From NCBI GenBank assembly GCA_003449495.1, contig DMHJ01000041.1, positions 1-5,914 on the forward strand: DNA of 5,914 bases, written 5' to 3'. Of this stretch, positions 1-5,746 are shown piece after piece. Position numbers and translations under genes: made by a program. The DNA comes from Clostridiales bacterium UBA8153 (lineage in GTDB: Bacteria > Bacillota > Sulfobacillia > UBA8153). Positions within the stretch are counted from its first letter, which is position 1, and every line of letters starts with the position of its first letter. Under the pieces are notes generated by a model. The model was not told the DNA's origin. It saw only the letters and a program-made list of their open reading frames with translations, and did no database searches.

Positions 1-2
1 GG

Positions 3-143
3 GATCTCCCGGCCCGGCCGGGCTTTATAGCCGGGGTGGGCATCCTCAGCGTGCTTGTGCCCAGGACGCATCGCCCGGCATCGGCCCCCGGGCGCGGCCG
101 CCCTCACGACAGCTTACGGCGCGGGCCGGGTCCGGGGCCTTAG
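3..143 (+). CDS. Possible 3' end of a membrane-protein gene (partial)
   Basis: This reading frame is open from the left edge to a TAG at 141-143 and gives 46 residues. Its first half is hydrophobic (GFIAGVGILSVLVP) and is followed by RTHR and a Pro/Gly/Arg-rich tail. That resembles the last membrane helix and cytoplasmic end of a transporter, for example of the major facilitator type. Third codon positions are GC-rich, as in the neighbouring genes. The stop overlaps the btuD stop by 4 bp in convergent orientation. The frame is too short to assign a family, and the tail could simply be read-through of GC-rich DNA. The opposite strand is also partly open here, so this is a weak call. Confidence 0.25.
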   Translation, partial: DLPARPGFIAGVGILSVLVPRTHRPASAPGRGRPHDSLRRGPGPGP

Positions 144-988
144 ACCGGGGAGCCGAGCGACCTGGTGGGTAGTCCGGCATCGCCGATGCCGGGGGGGCCA
201 GCGGTCGCCGGGGCACTGCGGGAAAGGGGCAGCACCTGGGGGCAGTGATACACCGGGTGGGGGTGGACCAGCACCGGGATACCGTACACCGCCTCCAACA
301 GGCCGGGTTCCAACACTTGGGCCGGCTCCCCGCTGGCGCGCACCTGACCCTCCTTGAGCATGACCAGGCTCCGGCAGTAGCGAGCGGCTAGATTCAGGTC
401 GTGCAGCACCATGATCACCGTTACCTGCATAGTCCCGTTGAGCCGGGCAATCAGGTCCATGATCTCTACTTGGAAGCCGATGTCCAGGTGGGAAGTGGGC
501 TCATCCAAAAGGAGTAACCGCGGCTCCTGGGCCAGAGCCCGGGCCAACTGCACCCGTTGCCGTTCCCCTCCGCTCAGTGTAGTCACCAGCCGGGCAGCCA
601 GATGGCCGGTAGCGGTGACCTCCAGAGCATGTCGTACGGCGGCAAAGTCCGCTTCCCCCTCGCCCCGCAGACCCTCCAGGTGGGGATAGCGGCCCATGAG
701 CACCAGCTCTTCCACGGTAAGCTCCACGTCCACTTGTCCCGGCTGGGAGCAGACGGCCATGGTCCTGGCCACTTCCCGGTGGGGGAGAGTGTACAGGTCG
801 CGGCCCTCCAGCAGTACCTGGCCGGAGCGCGGGCGGTGGACCCGGCTAAGGGCCCGCAACAAGGTGGTTTTCCCCGAGCCGTTGGGGCCCGTAATCCCCA
901 GCACCGTCCCGGCCGGGACCCGAAACGAGACCCCGCGGATGACATCGGTAATACGATAGGCGCAGGTAATGTCCTGGACGGCTAACAT
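140..988 (-). CDS. btuD: Corrinoid/vitamin B12 ABC transporter ATP-binding protein
   Basis: This is the cytoplasmic ATPase that powers uptake by the BtuC-type permease encoded just upstream. In its 282 residues I see Walker A GPNGSGKT (34-41), a Q-loop glutamine near 82, the signature LSGGERQRV (138-146), Walker B LLLLDEP with catalytic Glu163, the D-loop SHLD (166-169) and switch His196 in VLHDLNL. This set is typical of the FecE/BtuD family that serves iron-siderophore, heme and B12 importers. The ATG lies 3 bp after the permease stop, with an AGGTGA ribosome site inside the end of that gene, so the two are probably translationally coupled. The corrinoid assignment rests mainly on the upstream cobalamin riboswitch. 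Residues from about 255 onward form a Pro/Gly/Ser-rich tail beyond the usual fold. Confidence 0.9.
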   Translation of the reverse strand: MLAVQDITCAYRITDVIRGVSFRVPAGTVLGITGPNGSGKTTLLRALSRVHRPRSGQVLLEGRDLYTLPHREVARTMAVCSQPGQVDVELTVEELVLMGRYPHLEGLRGEGEADFAAVRHALEVTATGHLAARLVTTLSGGERQRVQLARALAQEPRLLLLDEPTSHLDIGFQVEIMDLIARLNGTMQVTVIMVLHDLNLAARYCRSLVMLKEGQVRASGEPAQVLEPGLLEAVYGIPVLVHPHPVYHCPQVLPLSRSAPATAGPPGIGDAGLPTRSLGSPV

Positions 989-991
989 GAC

Positions 992-2035
992 TCACCTTCC
1001 GGAGCTTTTTCTCCGTACCAGCAGTGCCAAAAAGAACGGCCCTCCGGTGAGCGCGGTGATCACACCCACCGGTAGTTCCGCCGGGGCCATGGCGGTACGT
1101 GCGACCAAGTCGGCCAGCACCAGGCCGCAGGCCCCGGCGAGCCCCGCCCCCGGCAGGAGCCAGCGCTGGTCGGCACCCAGCAGCATCCTCACGATGTGAG
1201 GGATGACCAATCCGACAAAGCCGATGAGACCCGCCACGGCGACGGCGGCGGCGGTGAGCAGGGATGCCGCCGCCAGCAGCTCGCGCTTGGTGGGCTCCAC
1301 ATCGAGCCCCAGGTGGGCGGCTGCCTCTTCCCCCAGGATCAGGAGATGGAGCTCGCGCCTCCTGCGCATGAGGACGGCGCTACCCAGGAGCAGGTAAGGC
1401 AAGGCCAACCCGAGGCTTGACCAGCGTGCCGCCACGAAGCCCCCCATGAGCCAGAAGACCACCTGCTCCATGCGCTGGCGGGCCATGAAGATAAGCAGAG
1501 AGATGAGCGCGGACAAGATGGTGCTTACAGCTACGCCCGCCAAAAGCAGGGTGATCACCGGCAGCTTGCCGTCAAGACGAGCCAGCAGATACACGGCCCC
1601 CAGCGTGAGCAGGGCCCCGGCGAAGGCATAGGCGGGGACGGCGTACTGACCCCATCCCCGCCCGAGCCCCAGCACCATGGATAGGACCGCGCCCAGGGCA
1701 CCGCCGGAGGATACGCCGATCACGAACGGGTCGGCCATGGGGTTCTTGAACACCCCCTGGAAGGTAGTGCCGGCCAGAGCCAGTGCCGCCCCAACCATGG
1801 CCGCCAGCAGTACCCGGGGCAAGCGGATCACCCAGACGATGACCTCGTGGCCTGCAGGCCAATGAGGAGTGGGAGCGAAGGGGAAAGCCAACCGGTAGGC
1901 GATGATCCCCAGCACCTGGCCGGGAGGTATCGACACCGGTCCCAGACCCACCGCCAATACCATGACCACCAAGGTGACCACGGCCATGAGCCCCACCGCC
2001 CGTCGCCGGGCCCTCCACCTTCGCTCCAAGTCCAT
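992..2035 (-). CDS. btuC: Corrinoid/vitamin B12 ABC transporter permease (FecCD family)
   Basis: This is the membrane channel subunit of the importer; the family works as a dimer with about ten helices per subunit. The 347-residue length is typical. After a basic N-terminus (RRWRARRRAVG) come repeated hydrophobic segments. Family landmarks are RLPRVL (71-76), the long conserved stretch beginning GTTFQGVFKNPMADPF (89-104) and continuing VIGVSSGGALGA, the ATPase-coupling region GLIGFVGLVIPHIVRMLLG (269-287) and the C-terminal ELPVGVITALTGGPFF (320-335). The ATG has a TAGGAG ribosome site that overlaps the btuF stop, with 7 bases between AGGAG and the start, so the genes are co-transcribed. Sequence alone does not separate B12 from siderophore or heme permeases; the riboswitch at the head of the operon favours corrinoid. 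Confidence 0.92.
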   Translation of the reverse strand: MDLERRWRARRRAVGLMAVVTLVVMVLAVGLGPVSIPPGQVLGIIAYRLAFPFAPTPHWPAGHEVIVWVIRLPRVLLAAMVGAALALAGTTFQGVFKNPMADPFVIGVSSGGALGAVLSMVLGLGRGWGQYAVPAYAFAGALLTLGAVYLLARLDGKLPVITLLLAGVAVSTILSALISLLIFMARQRMEQVVFWLMGGFVAARWSSLGLALPYLLLGSAVLMRRRRELHLLILGEEAAAHLGLDVEPTKRELLAAASLLTAAAVAVAGLIGFVGLVIPHIVRMLLGADQRWLLPGAGLAGACGLVLADLVARTAMAPAELPVGVITALTGGPFFLALLVRRKSSGR

Positions 2036-2045
2036 CCTGGTTCTC

Positions 2046-2957
2046 CTATCTGAACAGGCCGGGGTGGAGCCCTCTGGCCATCAGCTCCAGGCCGTCCAGA
2101 ACTCGCGGGCCGGGCCGCGACACTAGGGCCGGGAGCGGGAAGAGCACCCGCTGGTTTCTCACCGCCGATAGCTGGTTCCAGCCGGGCAGAGCCTGGAGCC
2201 GGGGGTACTCTTCCCGGGGTATGGCCACGATGATCACATCCGGGTCGGCGGCCAACAATGCTTCCATGCTGTACTGCAGGTAAGCTTGGCCGGCCCCGGC
2301 GGCCACGTTGACGCCGCCCGCCACGGTGGTGAGATGATCCATGAAGGTGCCCGGTCCCACCGTCCACAGGGTGGCATCGATGACCCAGAACACGGATGGA
2401 CGCTCCCGGACGCCCCGGGTTCTCTCCCTGATGGTCTGGTACCGTCCCCGCAGGGCCGCTACCAGCTGCTCCGCCGCCGGTTCGGCCCCGGTGGCCCGGC
2501 CGATGAGCATGATGTCTTCGAACACCTGTTCCAGGGTGGCGCTCTGGGTCACCACGGTGGTCAGGCCCAGCCGGCGGGCTTCCACCACGATGGCGCTTTG
2601 GGCCGTACCCACTGCCAGCACCAAATCGGGCCTAAGGCCGGCCACCAGCTCCCAATTCGGTCTCCACTCACTGCCCACGCTGGCAATGGCCGCCGCCTCG
2701 GCGGGAAAGTCGCACCAGTCGGTCCGTCCCACCACCCGGCGCCCCAAACCCAGGGCGAAGAGGATCTCCGTGGAGCTGGGAGCCATGGACAGGATGCGCT
2801 CGGGCCGGGTCCGGATGGCCACCGGTTCCCCAGTGCGGTCGGTGACCGTGACGGGCCAGCGGCCCGATCCCCCGACCACATCCCGGAGAAACCCGCAGCC
2901 GGGTAGAAGAAACGCCATCATGCTCAGGAGCATCAAGTATGATAGAAACTTGCGCAA
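2046..2957 (-). CDS. btuF: Corrinoid/vitamin B12-binding lipoprotein (BtuF-like)
   Basis: This is the extracytoplasmic binding protein that captures corrinoid and delivers it to BtuCD. I chose the TTG at 2957, which gives 303 residues, because AAGGGGG sits 8 bases upstream. An in-frame TTG at 2975 would start inside the terminator U-tract and lacks a ribosome site. From the chosen start the N-terminus is a lipoprotein signal: MRKF, a hydrophobic core, then LLPGC with lipidated Cys21, implying a membrane-anchored protein. The mature part is a Peripla_BP_2 (helical-backbone) domain with RILSMAPSSTEILFALGLG (54-72), GRTDWCDFP (77-85), RPDLVLA (109-115) and the C-terminal RPGPRVLDGLELMARGLHP (281-299). 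These motifs are close to BtuF-like proteins. It is the first gene after the riboswitch, so it is under direct B12 control. Confidence 0.88.
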   Translation of the reverse strand: MRKFLSYLMLLSMMAFLLPGCGFLRDVVGGSGRWPVTVTDRTGEPVAIRTRPERILSMAPSSTEILFALGLGRRVVGRTDWCDFPAEAAAIASVGSEWRPNWELVAGLRPDLVLAVGTAQSAIVVEARRLGLTTVVTQSATLEQVFEDIMLIGRATGAEPAAEQLVAALRGRYQTIRERTRGVRERPSVFWVIDATLWTVGPGTFMDHLTTVAGGVNVAAGAGQAYLQYSMEALLAADPDVIIVAIPREEYPRLQALPGWNQLSAVRNQRVLFPLPALVSRPGPRVLDGLELMARGLHPGLFR

Positions 2958-2965
2958 CTCTGCAT

Positions 2966-2972
2966 CCCCCTT
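2966..2972 (-). promoter_or_regulatory. Ribosome binding site deciding the btuF start
   Basis: AAGGGGG lies 8 bases before the TTG at 2957. It starts 2 bases after the terminator U-tract, so the longer reading of btuF would place its start codon across the terminator. The five Gs could also pair with the five Cs at 3002-3006 in the terminator's 5' flank. Confidence 0.75.
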
Positions 2973-2973
2973 C

Positions 2974-3005
2974 AAAAACTACACCCCGAACCTCAAGGTT
3001 CGGGG
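2974..3005 (-). terminator. Intrinsic terminator of the cobalamin riboswitch
   Basis: On the minus-strand RNA a perfect 9-bp stem, CCCCGAACC/GGUUCGGGG (3005-2997 with 2992-2984), closes a four-base loop UUGA. It is followed by UGUAGUUUUU. It sits between the cobalamin aptamer and btuF, the expected place for an expression platform that ends transcription when the aptamer is bound. An alternative pairing could open it: GGGGGU (3056-3051) with ACCCCC (3007-3002), which takes most of the 5' arm's C-run. The hairpin and U-tract are directly visible; the antiterminator is inferred. Confidence 0.85.
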
Positions 3006-3022
3006 GTCCATACACGGCCCTG

Positions 3023-3039
3023 CCGGGTGCCTCGCCCGG
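3023..3039 (-). other. Small hairpin in the riboswitch-terminator linker
   Basis: CCGGG (3039-3035) and CCCGG (3027-3023) form a 5-bp stem around a seven-base loop. It lies between the two halves of the proposed antiterminator helix (3051-3056 with 3002-3007) and would shorten the effective loop that the helix has to close. Its role is inferred. Confidence 0.4.
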
Positions 3040-3074
3040 TCGGTCCCTACACCCCCCTTTCCTGCGAAGGTGTT

Positions 3075-3254
3075 GTGCATTGGCACGGCGGCTACTGGCC
3101 GCGCCTGCTCTCAGGCAGGTCTCCTGACTCCGCGTCATCGCCCACCGGGTCCTTCCCGTCTCGCGACAGTGGCTTTTATCCCTTGGGCTCTTCGTTTACA
3201 GTGGCGGGACCGTGCCGGAATCGCACCGGACTTCCCTATTCTCCGCAATGGCAC
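3075..3254 (-). promoter_or_regulatory. Cobalamin (adenosylcobalamin-class) riboswitch
   Basis: On the minus-strand RNA the conserved core is clear. GGGAAGUCCGGUGCGAUUCC is followed by GGCACGGUCCCGCCACUGUAA, matching the P4/P5/P6 core with its GCCACUG element. Near the 3' end GUCAGGAGACCUGCC (3128-3114) is the B12 box. Closing helix P1 can be drawn from GUGCCAUUG (3254-3246) with CAAUGCAC (3082-3075), with one bulged C. Near the 3' end a hairpin GCGGC-CAGUA-GCCGC lies at 3102-3088. The length of about 180 bases is normal for the class. Binding of the corrinoid cofactor should favour the terminator just downstream and shut off btuFCD. Exact ends are approximate. Confidence 0.95.
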
Positions 3255-3283
3255 CTGAGAGCCTGTATGCTATTGTCACGTCC

Positions 3284-3312
3284 ATTGTAGCGCACTGCGC
3301 TGCTACTGGCAA
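3284..3312 (-). promoter_or_regulatory. Sigma-A-type promoter of the btuFCD operon
   Basis: On the minus strand the -35 box is TTGCCA (3312-3307) and the -10 box is TACAAT (3289-3284), each one mismatch from consensus, with an ideal 17-bp spacer. Transcription would begin near 3276-3277, about 22 bases ahead of riboswitch helix P1. The position matches what a riboswitch leader needs. Confidence 0.8.
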
Positions 3313-3506
3313 GTCCATGGCTCTTGAGGTATTTGTGATGTACCCGCTTTCTGCCCCAGACCGTAACGGTTCAGTCCATCCCGACCAAGAACCGATGGCC
3401 AGCTTCTTCTGCCCTCCGGAATTCTTCCTCCCCGCAGTGTAGAGTCCGCCTGGGGATACGTGGGAGACAACCCGGCCGGTCTACGGTGCCTGGGGCCGGG
3501 TATGCT
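3313..3506. other. Divergent intergenic spacer with inverted repeats
   Basis: This stretch separates the leftward B12 promoter from the rightward promoter of the DUF6671-like gene. It contains ACCGT-A-ACGGT (3360-3370), an operator-like inverted repeat. A second pairing is CGGTTC (3367-3372) with GAACCG (3389-3394) across a 16-base loop; the two overlap and could be alternatives. A purine-rich block reads leftward at about 3406-3435. A short minus-strand frame (3523-3371, GTG start, 50 residues, ending GHRFLVGMD) is open but has no ribosome site. I assign no gene here. Confidence 0.35.
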
Positions 3507-3535
3507 TCGAGACAGTCACTCACATCATGTATAAT
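3507..3535 (+). promoter_or_regulatory. Promoter of the DUF6671-like gene
   Basis: The -10 box TATAAT (3530-3535) is perfect. TCGAGA (3507-3512) matches the -35 consensus at four of six positions, with a 17-bp spacer. Transcription would start near 3542, about 30 bases before the GTG chosen for the gene. The upstream ATG at 3527 directly abuts the -10 box and would not be in the transcript, which supports the shorter start. Confidence 0.65.
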
Positions 3536-3559
3536 GATGGCGACGACCATGGAGAAGCT

Positions 3560-3566
3560 GGGGGAA
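3560..3566 (+). promoter_or_regulatory. Ribosome binding site deciding the start at 3572
   Basis: GGGGGAA ends 5 bases before the GTG at 3572. The in-frame ATG at 3527 has no comparable site and overlaps the promoter, so this site selects the GTG. Confidence 0.65.
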
Positions 3567-3571
3567 GCGTA

Positions 3572-4420
3572 GTGGGCGATGACCGGGTGTTACAGGGAAG
3601 GCGTGCTGCTCTCCTCACCAAGCACGGAAAGGAGCGGGTGATCGCTCCGGCATTGGAGAAGGCTACCGGTTGCCGGGTGGTGGTCCACAGCTCCTACGAT
3701 ACGGACCTTTACGGCACCTTCACTCTGGAAACCGCCCGGCCCGGCTCCCAGCTGGAAACCGCCCGCCTCAAGGCAAAGAAGGCCATGGAATTGCTGGATA
3801 CCGATCTGGGTGTAGCCAGCGAGGGTAGCTTCGGGCCCCATCCGGGGAACCCGTTCATACCCTGGAACCGGGAGCTGGTGCTACTCATAGACGACGCCAG
3901 CCGCCTGGAGGTCTGTGGTGAGTACGCCGGCCCGGAGACCAACTACGGCCAGCTCGCCGCGGGCGATTGGGAAGAGGCGGAAGCCTTTGCGGAAAAGGCC
4001 GGCTTTCCCGGGCACTTTCTCATCGTAAGCCCCCACACGGAAAAGGCCGCGTTCGTCAAGGGCATCAGTTCCTGGGAGAAGCTCCGTGAAGCCTTCTTGT
4101 GGGGCACGGCCCGGTCGGCCGATGGATGCGCCTTGGTCCAGACGGACATGCGGGCCCACGCCAACCCCACCCGTATGGCCAACATCAAGAGAGCCGCGGA
4201 GGACCTTGCCCGGAGGATCGCCCAGAAATGCCCGCAATGCCGGGCCATGGGTTTTGCCGTGGTCAGTTGCCAGCGCGGCCTGCCCTGCGCGTGGTGCGGC
4301 CTGCCCACCCACGAGGTTAAGGCGAAAGTCAGCACCTGCCAGAACTGCGGCTTCACCCGGGAGACTCCCGCCGGAAGGGAGCATGCGGATCCCGCCTGGT
4401 GCAGCTTCTGCAACCCGTAA
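3572..4420 (+). CDS. DUF6671-like protein with C-terminal zinc-ribbon-like cysteines
   Basis: The function is unknown. From the GTG chosen here the protein has 282 residues and no signal peptide or membrane segment, so it is probably cytoplasmic. I recognise the layout as DUF6671-like from memory. Conserved-looking blocks are RRAALLTKHGKE (10-21), YDTD and GTFT (42-50), ASEGSFGPHP (82-91), PWNRELVLLID (97-107) and QTDMRAHANPTRM (190-202). These are rich in His, Asp, Glu and Arg, as in an active or metal site. The C-terminus has four CxxC pairs: CPQC (220-223), CAWC (239-242), CQNC (256-259) and CSFC (277-280), plus Cys233. That is enough ligands for two zinc sites. The gene is transcribed away from the B12 operon from its own promoter and stands alone, so the neighbours do not reveal its job. 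An in-frame ATG at 3527 is the alternative start. Confidence 0.85.
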   Translation: MGDDRVLQGRRAALLTKHGKERVIAPALEKATGCRVVVHSSYDTDLYGTFTLETARPGSQLETARLKAKKAMELLDTDLGVASEGSFGPHPGNPFIPWNRELVLLIDDASRLEVCGEYAGPETNYGQLAAGDWEEAEAFAEKAGFPGHFLIVSPHTEKAAFVKGISSWEKLREAFLWGTARSADGCALVQTDMRAHANPTRMANIKRAAEDLARRIAQKCPQCRAMGFAVVSCQRGLPCAWCGLPTHEVKAKVSTCQNCGFTRETPAGREHADPAWCSFCNP

Positions 4421-4428
4421 GGGGAGCG

Positions 4429-4444
4429 ACTGCGGTGCAGTTTT
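4429..4444 (+). terminator. Weak terminator-like hairpin after the DUF6671-like gene
   Basis: ACTGC (4429-4433) and GCAGT (4437-4441) form a 5-bp stem with a three-base loop, followed by TTT, starting 8 bases after the stop codon. The stem and T-run are both short for an intrinsic terminator. It may act together with the two hairpins that follow. Confidence 0.3.
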
Positions 4445-4471
4445 GCGCACGCGCAACCCGCCGTAAGGCGG
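4443..4471. repeat. Two adjacent inverted repeats between convergent genes
   Basis: TTGCGC (4443-4448) and GCGCAA (4451-4456) are separated by two bases. CCGCC (4458-4462) and GGCGG (4467-4471) enclose GTAA, a GNRA-type loop when read rightward. They lie between the ends of two converging genes, where bidirectional termination is expected. Neither is followed by a clear T-run on either strand, so any terminator role would need help or Rho. The rest of the gap (4472-4552) is GC-rich with weak self-complementarity only. Confidence 0.45.
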
Positions 4472-4552
4472 TGGCACCCGGCCGCTTCCGGTCGGCTTGG
4501 CGCACGGTGGCCCGCGGCATCACCGGGTAGAGCCCCGGGTCCGGCGACCAGC

Positions 4553-5728
4553 TCAAGCAGGCGCAGGTACGATGCTGAGCAGGCGCAAGGCCTCGAGTGC
4601 CCGCCCTTCGGCCACGGCCGTGCTTTCGCCCAACACCGTAATGTGACCGATCTTCTTGAGTGCCTTGGTAGAGTGTTTCCCGTAAAGGTGCAGGTGGGTG
4701 TCGACTTGGTCGAGCACGTCCTCAACGCCCTTGAAGCTGTAAGCCCCATCCACCTGGGCGTTCCCCAGTACATTTACCATCACGGCTGGGCTGCGCAGCT
4801 GGGTGGACCCCAAAGGCATCCCCGTGATCACCCGCACCACCTGCTCAAACTGGGAAGTGACGCAGGCTTCGATGGTGTAATGGCCGGAGTTGTGTGGGCG
4901 GGGGGCGATCTCGTTGACGTAGAGATCCCCCGGGGCGGTCAGGAACATCTCTATGCAGAACACGCCGTAGTCATCGAGGACCGCCATGACTTGGGCGGCC
5001 AGCTGCCGGGCCTGGCTCGCGACCTCGTCCGGGACCGCGGCCGGCGCCCGGGTCAACCGCAGTATGCTCTGCTCGTGCAGGTTCTCGACTACCGGGTAGA
5101 AGGCAACGTCGCCGGCCAGGTTGCGCACGACGATGATGGACAGCTCCTGCTCGAAGGGGATGAACCGCTCCAGCATCAGGCGCCGGCCCGCCAGCTGGTC
5201 AAGGGCCGGTCCGATCTCGTCCCGGCCGGTGATGACGCAGTTCCCCTTCCCGTCATAGCCGCCTTCCCGGGCCTTCAGGATCGCCGGTAGCCCGGTATGG
5301 CCCAGGTGTTCCAGCACATCTCGTTCAGTGGCCACGGGGAAGAAATCGGGCACCGGCACCCCGGCCTCCCGCAGCATAGTCTTTTGGGCATACTTGTCCT
5401 GTATGTGCCTAAGCGACCTGCCCGAGGGATAGACGCGATGTCCATGCGCCGCCAGCTCCACCAGGATGCCGGCGTTGATGTGCTCGAATTCGTAAGTTAG
5501 CACTTGGCAACTCTCTGCCAGCCGGCCGATGGCGTGGGCGTCCATGAAAGAGGCGACCACCTGGACGTCGGCCAGCTGTCCCGCCGGCGAGGCCGGGGTA
5601 GGGTCCAATACGGTGACGTGATAACCCATGCGCTTGGCCACGCTGGTGATCATCTTGCCCAGCTGCCCGCCGCCGACGATGCCAATGCGGGCTCGGGGTG
5701 GGAGTATCCGGTACCTGACGTCTGCCAT
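4553..5728 (-). CDS. purK: N5-carboxyaminoimidazole ribonucleotide synthase
   Basis: This enzyme uses ATP and bicarbonate to carboxylate 5-aminoimidazole ribonucleotide to N5-CAIR in de novo purine synthesis; PurE then rearranges the product. From the ATG at 5728 the protein has 391 residues, at the upper end for the family. It shows the N-terminal nucleotide-fold start IGIVGGGQLGKM (15-26), TYEFEHI (78-84), the ATP-grasp loop KAREGGYDGKGN (152-163), FIPFEQELSIIV (189-200), the metal/substrate segment NEIAPRPHNSGHYTIEA (272-288) and the C-terminal YGKHSTKALKKIGHIT (349-364). I prefer this start because GAGG lies 8 bases upstream; an in-frame ATG at 5746 has no ribosome site. It converges on the DUF6671-like gene. 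No purE is recognisable in the 168 bp upstream, although purE often adjoins purK. Confidence 0.95.
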   Translation of the reverse strand: MADVRYRILPPRARIGIVGGGQLGKMITSVAKRMGYHVTVLDPTPASPAGQLADVQVVASFMDAHAIGRLAESCQVLTYEFEHINAGILVELAAHGHRVYPSGRSLRHIQDKYAQKTMLREAGVPVPDFFPVATERDVLEHLGHTGLPAILKAREGGYDGKGNCVITGRDEIGPALDQLAGRRLMLERFIPFEQELSIIVVRNLAGDVAFYPVVENLHEQSILRLTRAPAAVPDEVASQARQLAAQVMAVLDDYGVFCIEMFLTAPGDLYVNEIAPRPHNSGHYTIEACVTSQFEQVVRVITGMPLGSTQLRSPAVMVNVLGNAQVDGAYSFKGVEDVLDQVDTHLHLYGKHSTKALKKIGHITVLGESTAVAEGRALEALRLLSIVPAPA

Positions 5729-5736
5729 GCGGTCAA

Positions 5737-5740
5737 CCTC
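5737..5740 (-). promoter_or_regulatory. Ribosome binding site deciding the purK start
   Basis: GAGG, within GTGAGGTT, sits 8 bases ahead of the ATG at 5728. The alternative ATG at 5746 is preceded by CACACGCCGACT, which has no Shine-Dalgarno match. Confidence 0.55.
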
Positions 5741-5746
5741 ACTCAT

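Noticed and set aside
12..30. GCCCGGCCGGGC palindrome followed by TTTATA, as a terminator
   Set aside because: The 12-base palindrome leaves at most a 4-bp stem with a usable loop, the T-run is three bases, and it lies within a possible coding frame. GC-rich DNA gives such palindromes by chance.
1..139. Continuation of the B12 operon on the minus strand (a further gene starting after btuD)
   Set aside because: Minus-strand frames with GTG or ATG starts exist, but none has a plausible ribosome site and none resembles a cobalamin gene start.
2286..3258. Long plus-strand open frames opposite btuF and the riboswitch
   Set aside because: They are shadows of the GC-rich minus-strand genes, have Pro/Arg/His-rich compositions with no family motifs, and one runs through the riboswitch.
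3406..3435. Purine-rich block (leftward GGAGGAAGAATTCCGGAGGG) as a strong ribosome site
   Set aside because: No start codon with a convincing downstream gene follows at a suitable distance on the minus strand before stops.
4486..4552. tRNA-like look of a CCGGG-loop-CCCGG arm followed by GGCGACCA near 4525-4548
   Set aside because: The loop has six bases and lacks the conserved TTCGA core, and no acceptor, D or anticodon arms can be drawn around it.
4643..5500. Long plus-strand open frames opposite purK
   Set aside because: The minus strand encodes an intact PurK with all motifs; the opposite frames show no domain and are explained by its codon bias.
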